Shown here one piece after another: positions 17,006 through 24,434 of a stretch of DNA of 64,000 nt. Position numbers and translations under genes: made by a program. Origin of the DNA: Microbacterium capsulatum (lineage in GTDB: Bacteria > Actinomycetota > Actinomycetes > Actinomycetales > Microbacteriaceae). The stretch covers positions 109,472 through 173,471 of the forward strand of contig NZ_JAVFCB010000001.1 of the NCBI RefSeq assembly GCF_030865425.1, in the 5' to 3' direction. The notes under the pieces are model-generated. The model saw only the letters and a list, made by a program, of their open reading frames with translations, was not told the DNA's origin and did not search any database. Position 1 is the first letter of the stretch, and each line of letters starts with the position of its first letter.

Positions 17006-18730
17006 TCAGTGCTCGACGCCGACGATGGACAGGTCGATGCTTCCGAAGAAGTACCCCACCTGCGCGTTGCGGACCTTGGAGCCCACGACGCTCGAGGTGT
17101 ACGTGCGGATCAGCGGGACCATGGGGTACTGCTCCATGACCTTGTTGTAGAGCTGAGTCCACTGCTTGTTCAGGTCGGCGGAGGAGCCGTTCGTGTTGCG
17201 CAGCTTGTACATCTGGCCGGACAGGTTGGCGTCGTAGAACCGCGGGATGTTGCTGAACCCGTAGGTCTTGCCGTCCAGGCTCGGGCCGAGGTTCGGGTCG
17301 ACCGTGGTGCGGGTCGAACCGGACGCGGCGCCACCGCACCAGCCGGAGCGGGCGATGTCGGGCATCTGGTCGCCGGCGAGCGTGGTGTAGTAGTTCGGCG
17401 ACGGGATCGCGACGAGCTGCAGGTCGATGCCCAGCTCCTTGAAGTTCTGCTGCAGAACGGTGCCGAGGTTCTTGAAGCGCTCGGTCGCGTTCGCGTAGCC
17501 GTAGGTCAGCGTCTTCGGGACGGTCTTGCCCTGGAGCAGCTTCTTGGCCTCAGCGAGCTTCGGCTTGCCGGTCGGGTCGATGTCGATCGTCGGTGGGATC
17601 CAGCCGACCTGCGCGTCGTTCAGGTACGAGTTGGTCAGCTTGCCGAAGCGCTTGCCGCCGTACTGCACCTGGATGGCCGCACGGTCCATCGCCAGGGCGA
17701 GCGCGTGGCGCACGTCGGGGTCGGTGATGGTGGTCGTGTTGAGGTCGAGCACGTCGGTGCAGCCGAGCAGGCCGGCGGCCGTGCGCGGCGCGATGGTCTG
17801 GTCCGCCAGACGAGACGCGTCGGAAGCCTGCAGGGCGCCGTTCGAGTCCAGCGTGATCGCGGTCGGGTCGGAGTCGCTCAGCAGCTGCTGGCTGATCGTC
17901 GCCTGCGCGGTGGACAGCGAGAACGTGAACGTGTCCGGCAGAGCCGTGCGGTTCGGGTCGGTCTTCGCGTCCCAGTTGGGGTTGCGCACGAGCTTCAGCT
18001 GGCGACCGCGGTCGTAGCTGGAGATCATGTACGGGCCCGAGGCGATCGGGTGGTTGGTGTAGTCGAGCTTCGTGTCCTTCGCCTGCGGCACGGGCGCGCT
18101 GTTGGAGCGCGACGCGAGCGAGGGGAAGTCCGGGTACGGCTGCTTCAGGTGGAAGATGATCGTCTTCGCGTTCGGGGTCTCGATCGCGGAGAGGTCGCCA
18201 CCGGAGTACGGGCCCTTGTAGGTGTCCGCGGCGAGGACCGCGTCCAGCTCCTGCGGGGCCTGCGTGTACACGTCGCGCGCGAAGGTGCGCTCGATGCCGT
18301 ACTTGATGTCGGCCGAGGTGATCGGTGAGCCGTCCTCGTACTTCAGGCCGTCCTGGAGCGTGTACGTCCAGGTGAGGCCGTCCGAGGAGACCTTGCCGAG
18401 GTCGGTGGCGAGGTCGGGGACGATCTTCGGCGGCTGGCCGGCGGTCTCCTTCGCCATGGTCAGGGTGCGGTAGTACAGCTGGCCGACGTTCGCGGTCTGC
18501 ACGTAGTTGCTGTTGCCCGGGTCGAGCGTCTGGAAGTCGCTCGACATCAGCACGTTGACGTTGCCGCCCTTGGTGCTGAAGCCGTTCTTGACGACCTTCG
18601 GGGCGTACGGGTTGTTGGCGCTCGGGGCACCGGTCGTGGATCCGCTCGGGGCGGTTCCGGCCGAGCAGCCGGTCACGACGAGCGCGACCGCCACGACCGA
18701 GGCCGCGAGCAGTGGACGACTGTGTCTCAT
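17006..18730 (-). CDS. ABC transporter substrate-binding lipoprotein, DppA/OppA family (SBP_bac_5)
   Basis: A 574-residue exported lipoprotein. The signal peptide MRHSRPLLAASVVAVALVVTG ends at a lipobox with Cys at about residue 22 (VVTGCSAG). The family signature is seen around YEDGSPITSADIKYGIERTF. DppA/OppA-type proteins bind peptides, but members of this family also bind nickel, opines, sugars and other small molecules. The two amidohydrolases nearby argue for a non-peptide or modified ligand. It is the second gene of the operon, 91 bases after the DppC-like permease gene. Confidence 0.92.
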   Translation of the reverse strand: MRHSRPLLAASVVAVALVVTGCSAGTAPSGSTTGAPSANNPYAPKVVKNGFSTKGGNVNVLMSSDFQTLDPGNSNYVQTANVGQLYYRTLTMAKETAGQPPKIVPDLATDLGKVSSDGLTWTYTLQDGLKYEDGSPITSADIKYGIERTFARDVYTQAPQELDAVLAADTYKGPYSGGDLSAIETPNAKTIIFHLKQPYPDFPSLASRSNSAPVPQAKDTKLDYTNHPIASGPYMISSYDRGRQLKLVRNPNWDAKTDPNRTALPDTFTFSLSTAQATISQQLLSDSDPTAITLDSNGALQASDASRLADQTIAPRTAAGLLGCTDVLDLNTTTITDPDVRHALALAMDRAAIQVQYGGKRFGKLTNSYLNDAQVGWIPPTIDIDPTGKPKLAEAKKLLQGKTVPKTLTYGYANATERFKNLGTVLQQNFKELGIDLQLVAIPSPNYYTTLAGDQMPDIARSGWCGGAASGSTRTTVDPNLGPSLDGKTYGFSNIPRFYDANLSGQMYKLRNTNGSSADLNKQWTQLYNKVMEQYPMVPLIRTYTSSVVGSKVRNAQVGYFFGSIDLSIVGVEH

Positions 18731-18781
18731 GTTTTCTCTTTCGCTGTGATGGGAAGGGACGTTCGGGGGAAGACGGGGCGC

Positions 18782-18835
18782 CGGATCGGCGGCGCAAGGC
18801 GGATCAGCGGCGCGCGGCGGATCAGCTGCGCGAGG
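18782..18835. repeat. Three tandem 18-bp repeats spanning a stop codon
   Basis: Imperfect copies CGGATCGGCGGCGCAAGG, CGGATCAGCGGCGCGCGG and CGGATCAGCTGCGCGAGG follow each other without gaps. The third copy holds the last codons and stop of the DppC-like permease gene. Confidence 0.8.
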
Positions 18836-19832
18836 CCTTCGGGTCCAGCGCGTCGCGCACGGCGTCGCCGAGCAGGTTGAACGCGAGGACCGTGACCACC
18901 AGCGCGAAACCGGGCACGATGAGGAACCACGGGTCGACCAGGTACCAGTTGCCCGACTGCGCGGCGTTGAGCATCTGTCCCCACGACGGCGTCGGGTCCT
19001 TGACGCCGACGCCGAGGAACGAGAGCGCGGCCTCGGCCGAGATGTTCGTCGGGATCAGCATGGTCGCGTAGACGAGGACGACGCCGGAGACGTTCGGGAT
19101 GACCTGGGTGAACAGGATCGTGCGCTTGGAGGCGCCGTAGGAGCGGGCGGCCTCGATGTACTCCTGCTCGCGGATGCTGAGCACCTGGCCGCGTACGACG
19201 CGGGCGAGATACGCCCAGCCGAAGAACCCCAGGATGATCACGAGCGAGGCGATGGGCACGAAACTGCCCGTGCCGAGGGGGGTGTTCCTCAGGCGCGACT
19301 GCAGGATCGGCGTGAGCGAGAGCACCAGGAGCAGGTGCGGGAACGCGAGGAACAGGTCGATGATGCGGCTGATCACCATGTCGACCTTGCCGCCGAAGTA
19401 GCCGGCGGCCGCGCCCATGACCGTGCCGAGAACGACCGACACGAGCGTGGACAGCAGCGCGATCAGCAGCGACACCTGCGCGCCGAAGGCGAGGCGCGCG
19501 AACAGGTCGCGACCGAGGCCGGGCTCGACGCCGAGCCAGTGCGCGCCCGACGGGAACATGAACTGCGGCAGCGGGAGGCCCGGGGTGTTGAAATCGTCCA
19601 GCGTGTCCGGACCCGTGTGCGTGGTGAACGGGCTCTGGCCCTCGATCGCGGTGAGCACCGGCGCGAGGAGCGCGAACAGGATGATCGCGATCACGACGCC
19701 GAAGGACACCAGCGCGATCTTGCTGCGTCGGATCCGCAGCCAGGCCGTGCCGAGCAGGGAGCGCCCGGTTGCGATCTTCGGGGTGGTCGTCACGGCCTCG
19801 GTGGAGGGGGCCGTCGTCAGGGTGTCCGTCAC
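18822..19832 (-). CDS. ABC transporter permease, DppC/OppC type
   Basis: A 336-residue membrane protein with a soluble Thr/Ala-rich N-terminus (about 1-30), the OppC_N-type first helix, a long periplasmic loop with GVEPGLGRDLFARLAFGAQV, and the coupling loop EQEYIEAARSYGASKRTILF. The GTG at 19832 is preferred over an upstream in-frame codon at 19904 because AAGGAAG lies just before it and because the longer form would run through the divergent promoter and a proposed operator. It is the first gene of the operon, so the promoter lies in 19833-20082. Confidence 0.9.
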   Translation of the reverse strand: MTDTLTTAPSTEAVTTTPKIATGRSLLGTAWLRIRRSKIALVSFGVVIAIILFALLAPVLTAIEGQSPFTTHTGPDTLDDFNTPGLPLPQFMFPSGAHWLGVEPGLGRDLFARLAFGAQVSLLIALLSTLVSVVLGTVMGAAAGYFGGKVDMVISRIIDLFLAFPHLLLVLSLTPILQSRLRNTPLGTGSFVPIASLVIILGFFGWAYLARVVRGQVLSIREQEYIEAARSYGASKRTILFTQVIPNVSGVVLVYATMLIPTNISAEAALSFLGVGVKDPTPSWGQMLNAAQSGNWYLVDPWFLIVPGFALVVTVLAFNLLGDAVRDALDPKASRS

Positions 19833-19869
19833 GATCTTCCTTGATGGTCGGGGACGGGGATGTTTCGAA

Positions 19870-19880
19870 TTGTATACCAA
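19870..19880. promoter_or_regulatory. Candidate GntR/FCD operator, importer side
   Basis: TTGTATACCAA fits the partly palindromic T-GT---AC-A pattern of FCD-type GntR operators. It is 38 bases upstream of the importer operon start and differs by one base from the site at 20047-20057. Confidence 0.5.
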
Positions 19881-20046
19881 GATGGGAGTCACACAACGCA
19901 ACAAACCCCCCTCACCCCACTCCCGTCCTCATCGACGGCAGGCGTCATCACTGCTTTCATACCGGTTTTCCGCTGTTTTCGTGCTTCTCCGGTTGTCAAG
20001 AGAAGATTCTTCGGTCTTGCTCAGCGGGTTCCCGGGGGATAGCTTT

Positions 20047-20057
20047 TTGGATACCAA
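20047..20057. promoter_or_regulatory. Candidate GntR/FCD operator, amidohydrolase side
   Basis: TTGGATACCAA lies 26 bases before the amidohydrolase start and matches the site at 19870-19880 at 10 of 11 positions. Confidence 0.5.
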
Positions 20058-20082
20058 TCTCACTCTCGATCGGAAGATTCCC

Positions 20083-21540
20083 GTGCGCACGCTGATCACC
20101 GCCGACCACGTCCTCGCCTTCGACGGCACCTCCCACACCGAGCTCCGCGACGGCGCGGTGCTCGTGGAGGGCGACCTGATCGCGTATGTCGGGCCCCGCT
20201 CGGAGGCTCCCCGGGACGCCGACGAGACCGTCGAGCTCGGCGAGAGCCTGCTCATGCCGGGACTCATCGACCTGGACGCGCTGACCGACGTCGACCACCT
20301 GATCCTGGACTCCTGGTCGACGGCCGAGGAGGCCCGCCGGCTGCAGTGGTCCGCCGACTACTTCGACCGCCGCCGGCACGTCTTCAGCGAACAGGAGCGC
20401 CGCCGGATCTGCGAGATCGGACTCGTCCAGCTCGCCCTGCACGGCATCACCAGCTACATGCCGATCGCCTCCGAGGTGCACTCCGCCTGGGCCGAGTCGG
20501 CCGAGGACTTCCTCGCCATGGCGGAGTTCTCCCGCACGATCGGCCTGCGCGGCTTCCTCGGCCCGTCCTACCGCTCGGGCGTGAACGTGGTGCGCGACGG
20601 CGCGCGCGACGTGCTCTTCGACGAGGCCGAGGGTGTGACCGGGCTCGCCGAGGCGATCCGCTTCCACGACACCGTGCGCGACTGGGGCGACGACCTGCTG
20701 ACGCCCGTGTTCCTGCCCTGCCGCATCGAGACGCTCACCCCCGAGCTGCTCTCCGCGACCGCGCAGGCGGCGCGCGAGCGCGGCGCCCTCGTGCGCCTGC
20801 ACGCGCTGCAGGGCGAGTTCGAGCGCGACTGGATCATCAGGACCTACGGCGTGACCCCCCTCGAGCTCATCGAGCGCGAGGGGCTGCTCGACGACCGGCT
20901 GATCGTCCCGCACGGCGTCTTCCTCGACGTCAACCCGCGGGTGTGGGGCGAGGACCGCGGCGACCTGGCGACGCTCGTCGACGCCGGCGTCTCGATCGTG
21001 CACTGCCCGCTCACCAACGCCCGCTACGGTTCCGAGCTGGAGACCTTCGCCCGCTACCGCGACGCGGGGCTCAACATCTCCCTCGGCACCGACTCGTTCC
21101 CGCCGGACCTGATCCGCGGCATCGACACCGGCGTCTCGGTCGCGAAGGTGCAGAATCGCAGTCTCGCCGCCGGCGACCTCGCCGGCTACATCGAGGCGGC
21201 GACCCTGGGCGGCGCCCGGGCCCTGCACCGCCCCGACCTCGGCCGCATCGCCGAGGGCGCCTCCGCGGATCTCACCGCGTTCCGGATCTCCGATGTGCGC
21301 TTCGGCCCGATCGAGGACCCGGTGCGCAACCTCGTGCTCGCCGGGAGTGCGCGTGACGCGTGCCTGACGATGGTCGCCGGCCGCGCCGTGATGCGCGACG
21401 GGCGGATCGAGGGCGTCGACCTGCAGGCGATCAAGGACGATTCGCAGCGGATCTTCGAGAAGATGCGCGCGGCCTATGATGAGCGCGACTTCATCGGCGG
21501 CGATGCGCTGTTCCCGCCGGTCTTCCCGGCCGTAGTCTGA
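20083..21540 (+). CDS. TRZ/ATZ-type amidohydrolase with an altered metal site
   Basis: A 485-residue amidohydrolase-superfamily protein from a GTG with GGAAG six bases upstream. The small N-terminal beta-sandwich (TADHVLAFDG, GAVLVEGDLIAYVG), the LMPGLID turn, VPHGVFLD, HCPLTNARYGS and LGTDSFPPD match chlorohydrolase/guanine-deaminase relatives. The usual HxH after PGLID is replaced by LDALTD, and the later HxH region reads RLHALQGEFE with one histidine. It may use fewer metal ions or a shifted metal site, or have a different reaction. It diverges from the importer operon and lies 13 bases before the GntR gene, so all probably serve one pathway. Confidence 0.78.
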   Translation: MRTLITADHVLAFDGTSHTELRDGAVLVEGDLIAYVGPRSEAPRDADETVELGESLLMPGLIDLDALTDVDHLILDSWSTAEEARRLQWSADYFDRRRHVFSEQERRRICEIGLVQLALHGITSYMPIASEVHSAWAESAEDFLAMAEFSRTIGLRGFLGPSYRSGVNVVRDGARDVLFDEAEGVTGLAEAIRFHDTVRDWGDDLLTPVFLPCRIETLTPELLSATAQAARERGALVRLHALQGEFERDWIIRTYGVTPLELIEREGLLDDRLIVPHGVFLDVNPRVWGEDRGDLATLVDAGVSIVHCPLTNARYGSELETFARYRDAGLNISLGTDSFPPDLIRGIDTGVSVAKVQNRSLAAGDLAGYIEAATLGGARALHRPDLGRIAEGASADLTAFRISDVRFGPIEDPVRNLVLAGSARDACLTMVAGRAVMRDGRIEGVDLQAIKDDSQRIFEKMRAAYDERDFIGGDALFPPVFPAVV

Positions 21541-21553
21541 GAAGGGGTATGCG

Positions 21554-22213
21554 ATGACGATCACTCTTGACGGAGACCGCCATGCGCTCGCCGACCGCGT
21601 CTATCGGGACCTCCTCCGCTCGATCATCGAGGGGGAGGCCAAACCGGGCGCGTGGCTGAAGGAGCGGGAGCTCTCCGAGCGCTTCGCGGTGTCCCGGATC
21701 CCGGTCCGGCAGGCGCTGCAGCGGCTCGAGGCCGAGGGGTTCGTGTCCACGTCGCCGCACCGGGGCGCGAACGTGACGCCGATCACCCGGGCCGACATCC
21801 ACGACCTCTTCGACACCCGGTTGTGCTTCGAGCCGTTCGCGGCGCAGCGCGCCGCGGAGCGGGTGCTCGCCGGGCTGGAGACGGTCGACCACCTCCGCGA
21901 GCTGCACGTGGCGGCCTCGGTTGCGGATCCCGACGCCGGCCGTGCGGCCAGCCTCGACTTCCATGCCGAGATCGTGCGACTCAGCGGAAGCCGGCTGCTG
22001 CTGCGGAGCCTCGGCCCGCTGATCGGCAGGATGGAATGGCTGTTCCGGCTCACCAGGGACACCCGCGAGCGGCAGCAGAACGACGAGCACATCGACCTGG
22101 TCGAGTCGATCGCGGCGGGACGGGGGCTCCTCGCCGCCGCCCAGATGTACGCGCACATCGACATGAGCCGCGGCCCCGTGCTCGCGCAGCTCGAGGGCGT
22201 GCTGGACGACTGA
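21554..22213 (+). CDS. GntR-family transcriptional regulator, FCD (FadR/VanR) subfamily
   Basis: A 219-residue regulator. The N-terminal winged helix contains LKERELSERFAVSRIPVRQA and LEAEGFVSTSPHRGANVTPI; the C-terminal all-helical FCD domain has histidines (FHAEIVRLSGS, YAHIDMSRG) that often bind a metal and organic acid ligand. It follows the amidohydrolase gene by 13 bases and is probably co-transcribed. The most likely target is the divergent promoter with the paired 11-mers, with release by the imported compound or a breakdown product. Confidence 0.9.
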   Translation: MTITLDGDRHALADRVYRDLLRSIIEGEAKPGAWLKERELSERFAVSRIPVRQALQRLEAEGFVSTSPHRGANVTPITRADIHDLFDTRLCFEPFAAQRAAERVLAGLETVDHLRELHVAASVADPDAGRAASLDFHAEIVRLSGSRLLLRSLGPLIGRMEWLFRLTRDTRERQQNDEHIDLVESIAAGRGLLAAAQMYAHIDMSRGPVLAQLEGVLDD

Positions 22214-22236
22214 GGCGCACCGCCACGCCCCGCCCC

Positions 22237-22251
22237 GAACCCGGCGGGTTC
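22237..22251. terminator. Possible bidirectional terminator
   Basis: GAACCC-GGC-GGGTTC forms a short perfect hairpin in the 72-base gap between the convergent regulator and dioxygenase genes. It is weak. Confidence 0.35.
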
Positions 22252-22285
22252 CGACGGTGGTCGTGGCGTCCGCCGTCGGGGGCGG

Positions 22286-23290
22286 TCAGACCGTCGCGCC
22301 GACCAGGTCGGAGTGGTGGATCGCGGCGACGTCGGGGTGCGCCCGCAGGCGTGACTTGAGCGCGTTCTCGCCGTAGAGCGCGTGGATCGGGTTCGCCGGA
22401 TCCCTGGTCACGCCGCGCGCCTGCGCGGCGAGCTCGGCGGGCAGCTCGATGAGCGGCAGGCGCTTGTCGAGTGCGGGGTTGAAGAAGAACGGGATCGAGA
22501 TGCGCTCGTCCGGGGCCTTCGGCGAGACGACCCGGTGGTTCGTCGCCTTGAGGTAGCCGTCGGTGGCGTACTCGAGCAGTTCGCCGATGTTGACGACGAA
22601 CGCGCCATCGACCGGGGGAGCGTCGACCCATTCCCCGTCCCGCTCGACCTGCAGCCCGCCCTTGCCCGGCTCGACCCAGAGCAGGGTGAGCACGCCCGAG
22701 TCCTTGTGCGCGCCGACGCCCTGCTGCGGCTCGGGCTCGTGCGTGCCCGGATAGCGGACGATCTTGATCAGCGTGGACGGATCGCCGAAGTTCACCTCGA
22801 AGTACGACTCGTCGGCGCCGAGGGCCAGCGCCCACGCGCGCAGCAGCCTGCGCGCCACGCCGGACAGGTGCGCATGCCACTCCGTGACGATCTCGCGCAG
22901 CTCCGGCTGAGCGGTCGGCCACAGGTTCGGGCCGATGAGGCGGGTGTACGCCGCGCCGCCCTCGACCGCCTCGCGCTCCGGGCCGATGTCGATCTGCTCA
23001 CGCCAGTCGACCTTCCCCTGCGTGCGCTCCCCGCCGATCCGGGTGTACCCGCGGAAGTGCGGGCTCTTCACGTTCTCGATCGAGAGCTTGTCGGCCTCCG
23101 GCAGCGCGAAGAAGTCCTTCGCCGCCCGGTGCAGACGCGCCTCCAGCTCGGGGGTGACCCCGGTCCCGGTGAGGTAGAAGAAGCCGACGTCGTGCGTCGC
23201 CGCGCGCAGCTCGTCGCGGAACCGCGCGGCGGCCTCGTCGCCGGCGTCGAGCTGGGACAGGTCGAGGATCGGGAGGTTCAGAGCAGCCAT
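22286..23290 (-). CDS. 2-oxoglutarate/Fe(II)-dependent dioxygenase, isopenicillin N synthase-like
   Basis: A 334-residue protein with both domains of the IPNS/2OG oxygenase family. The N-terminal block includes GFFYLTGTGVTPELEAR. The iron ligands appear as the H and D of AHKDSGVLTLLW and the distal histidine of KATNHRV, followed by the co-substrate-binding RISIPFFF (R-x-S). Members oxidise small organic substrates such as flavonoids, hormones, pyrimidines or peptides. It is a lone gene convergent with the GntR regulator, and it could belong to the same catabolic region, but no coupling is visible. Confidence 0.88.
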   Translation of the reverse strand: MAALNLPILDLSQLDAGDEAAARFRDELRAATHDVGFFYLTGTGVTPELEARLHRAAKDFFALPEADKLSIENVKSPHFRGYTRIGGERTQGKVDWREQIDIGPEREAVEGGAAYTRLIGPNLWPTAQPELREIVTEWHAHLSGVARRLLRAWALALGADESYFEVNFGDPSTLIKIVRYPGTHEPEPQQGVGAHKDSGVLTLLWVEPGKGGLQVERDGEWVDAPPVDGAFVVNIGELLEYATDGYLKATNHRVVSPKAPDERISIPFFFNPALDKRLPLIELPAELAAQARGVTRDPANPIHALYGENALKSRLRAHPDVAAIHHSDLVGATV

Positions 23291-23407
23291 GAGGCGAGGC
23301 TAGGACGCCGATCGCGGGACCGGATCGTTTGTTGCCGAGGATTACCGGGCGCGGATCCGTCGAGGGAACGCAGGATCGAGCCGCTCCGAGGCGTGTGCAA
23401 GGATAGG

Positions 23408-23426
23408 TGAGGTTTGCCTAACCAAA
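23408..23426. promoter_or_regulatory. DtxR/IdeR-like iron box upstream of efeUOB
   Basis: TGAGGTTTGCCTAACCAAA matches the DtxR consensus TTAGGTTAGGCTAACCTAA at about 15 of 19 positions. It lies 24 bases before the efeU start, where binding of iron-loaded repressor would block transcription. Confidence 0.7.
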
Positions 23427-23450
23427 CTTCTTCCGTGCAAGGGATCCGCT

Positions 23451-24434
23451 GTGCTCGCCACCTTCCTGATCGGCCTCCGCGAGGGCCTCGAGGCCGCGCT
23501 CGTCGTCGGCATCCTCGTCGCCTACCTCACGCGCCTCGACCGCCGCGACGTGCTGCCGCGGATGTGGGCCGGCGTCGGTGCCGCGGTCCTGCTCGCCCTC
23601 GTGATCGGTGCGGCGCTGACCTTCGGCGCCTACGCGCTGACCTTCCAGGGCCAGGAGATCATCGGCGGCACGCTGTCGCTCGTCACGGTCGCCATGGTCA
23701 CCTGGATGATCTTCTGGATGCGCAGGGCCGGCCGCACCATGAAGGCCGCGCTGCGGGGCGGTGTGGATCGGGCGCTCGCCACGGGAACGGTGTGGGCGCT
23801 CGTGCTCGTGGGCTTCGTGTCGGTCGCCCGCGAGGGGATCGAGACCACCCTGCTGCTGTGGTCCATGGTGCAATCGTTCGGCGACGCGCCCTCGGCGATC
23901 CTCGGCGCCGCGCTCGGCCTCGCCGTGGCCGTGCTGGCCGGCTGGCTGCTCGCACGCGGCGCCGTGCGCCTTGACCTCTCCCGGTTCTTCACCTGGACCG
24001 GCGGCTTCCTCGTGATCGTCGCCGGCGGTGTCCTCGCCTACGCTCTGAGCGACCTGCAGGAGGCCGGGGTGCTGCCCGGCCCGTTCACCGCCGTCGCGCC
24101 GCTCGATGCGCACGGGAGCGTGCTCATCGGCCTCGCCGGGCTCCCGTTCGGCTGGGCGTTCGACCTCACCGCCACGATCCGCCCCGACAGCGCGCTCGCC
24201 GTTCTGCTGCAGGCCACGGTCGGCTTCCTGCCGCGGATGAGCTGGCTGCAGGTGATCGCCTGGGCGCTCTACCTCGTGATCGTCGGCGCGCTGTTCGTCC
24301 GCGGGCTGCGCCGGTCGAGCGTCACCCGCCGCCCGGCCACCCGGCCCGCCGGATCCTCCCGTCCCTCGACTCCGGCGGCGCACGTCGCCGCCGTTCCCGC
24401 GACCGTCTCGTCCACTCCCGAAGGAGCATCATGA
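23451..24434 (+). CDS. efeU: Iron permease EfeU (FTR1 family)
   Basis: A 327-residue, seven-helix membrane protein. The two REGLE-type iron-binding motifs are REGLEAAL near residue 9 and REGIETTL near 126. With EfeO and EfeB it takes up iron across the membrane. The GTG start is the first codon able to give the conserved N-terminus LATFLIGLREGLEAAL. The C-terminal about 40 residues are Pro/Ser/Ala-rich. Its stop overlaps the efeO start (ATGA). Confidence 0.93.
   Translation: MLATFLIGLREGLEAALVVGILVAYLTRLDRRDVLPRMWAGVGAAVLLALVIGAALTFGAYALTFQGQEIIGGTLSLVTVAMVTWMIFWMRRAGRTMKAALRGGVDRALATGTVWALVLVGFVSVAREGIETTLLLWSMVQSFGDAPSAILGAALGLAVAVLAGWLLARGAVRLDLSRFFTWTGGFLVIVAGGVLAYALSDLQEAGVLPGPFTAVAPLDAHGSVLIGLAGLPFGWAFDLTATIRPDSALAVLLQATVGFLPRMSWLQVIAWALYLVIVGALFVRGLRRSSVTRRPATRPAGSSRPSTPAAHVAAVPATVSSTPEGAS

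Larger units (their letters stand above)
19833..20082. promoter_or_regulatory. Divergent promoter region of the transporter and amidohydrolase genes
   Basis: This 250-base AT-richer gap separates the minus-strand importer operon from the plus-strand amidohydrolase gene. It holds two similar 11-mers close to each start. No coding potential is seen. Confidence 0.7.

Noticed and set aside
19417..20082. Longer start for the TRZ/ATZ amidohydrolase
   Set aside because: The extension would overlap the divergent permease gene and both candidate operators; a GTG with a good ribosome binding site is at 20083.
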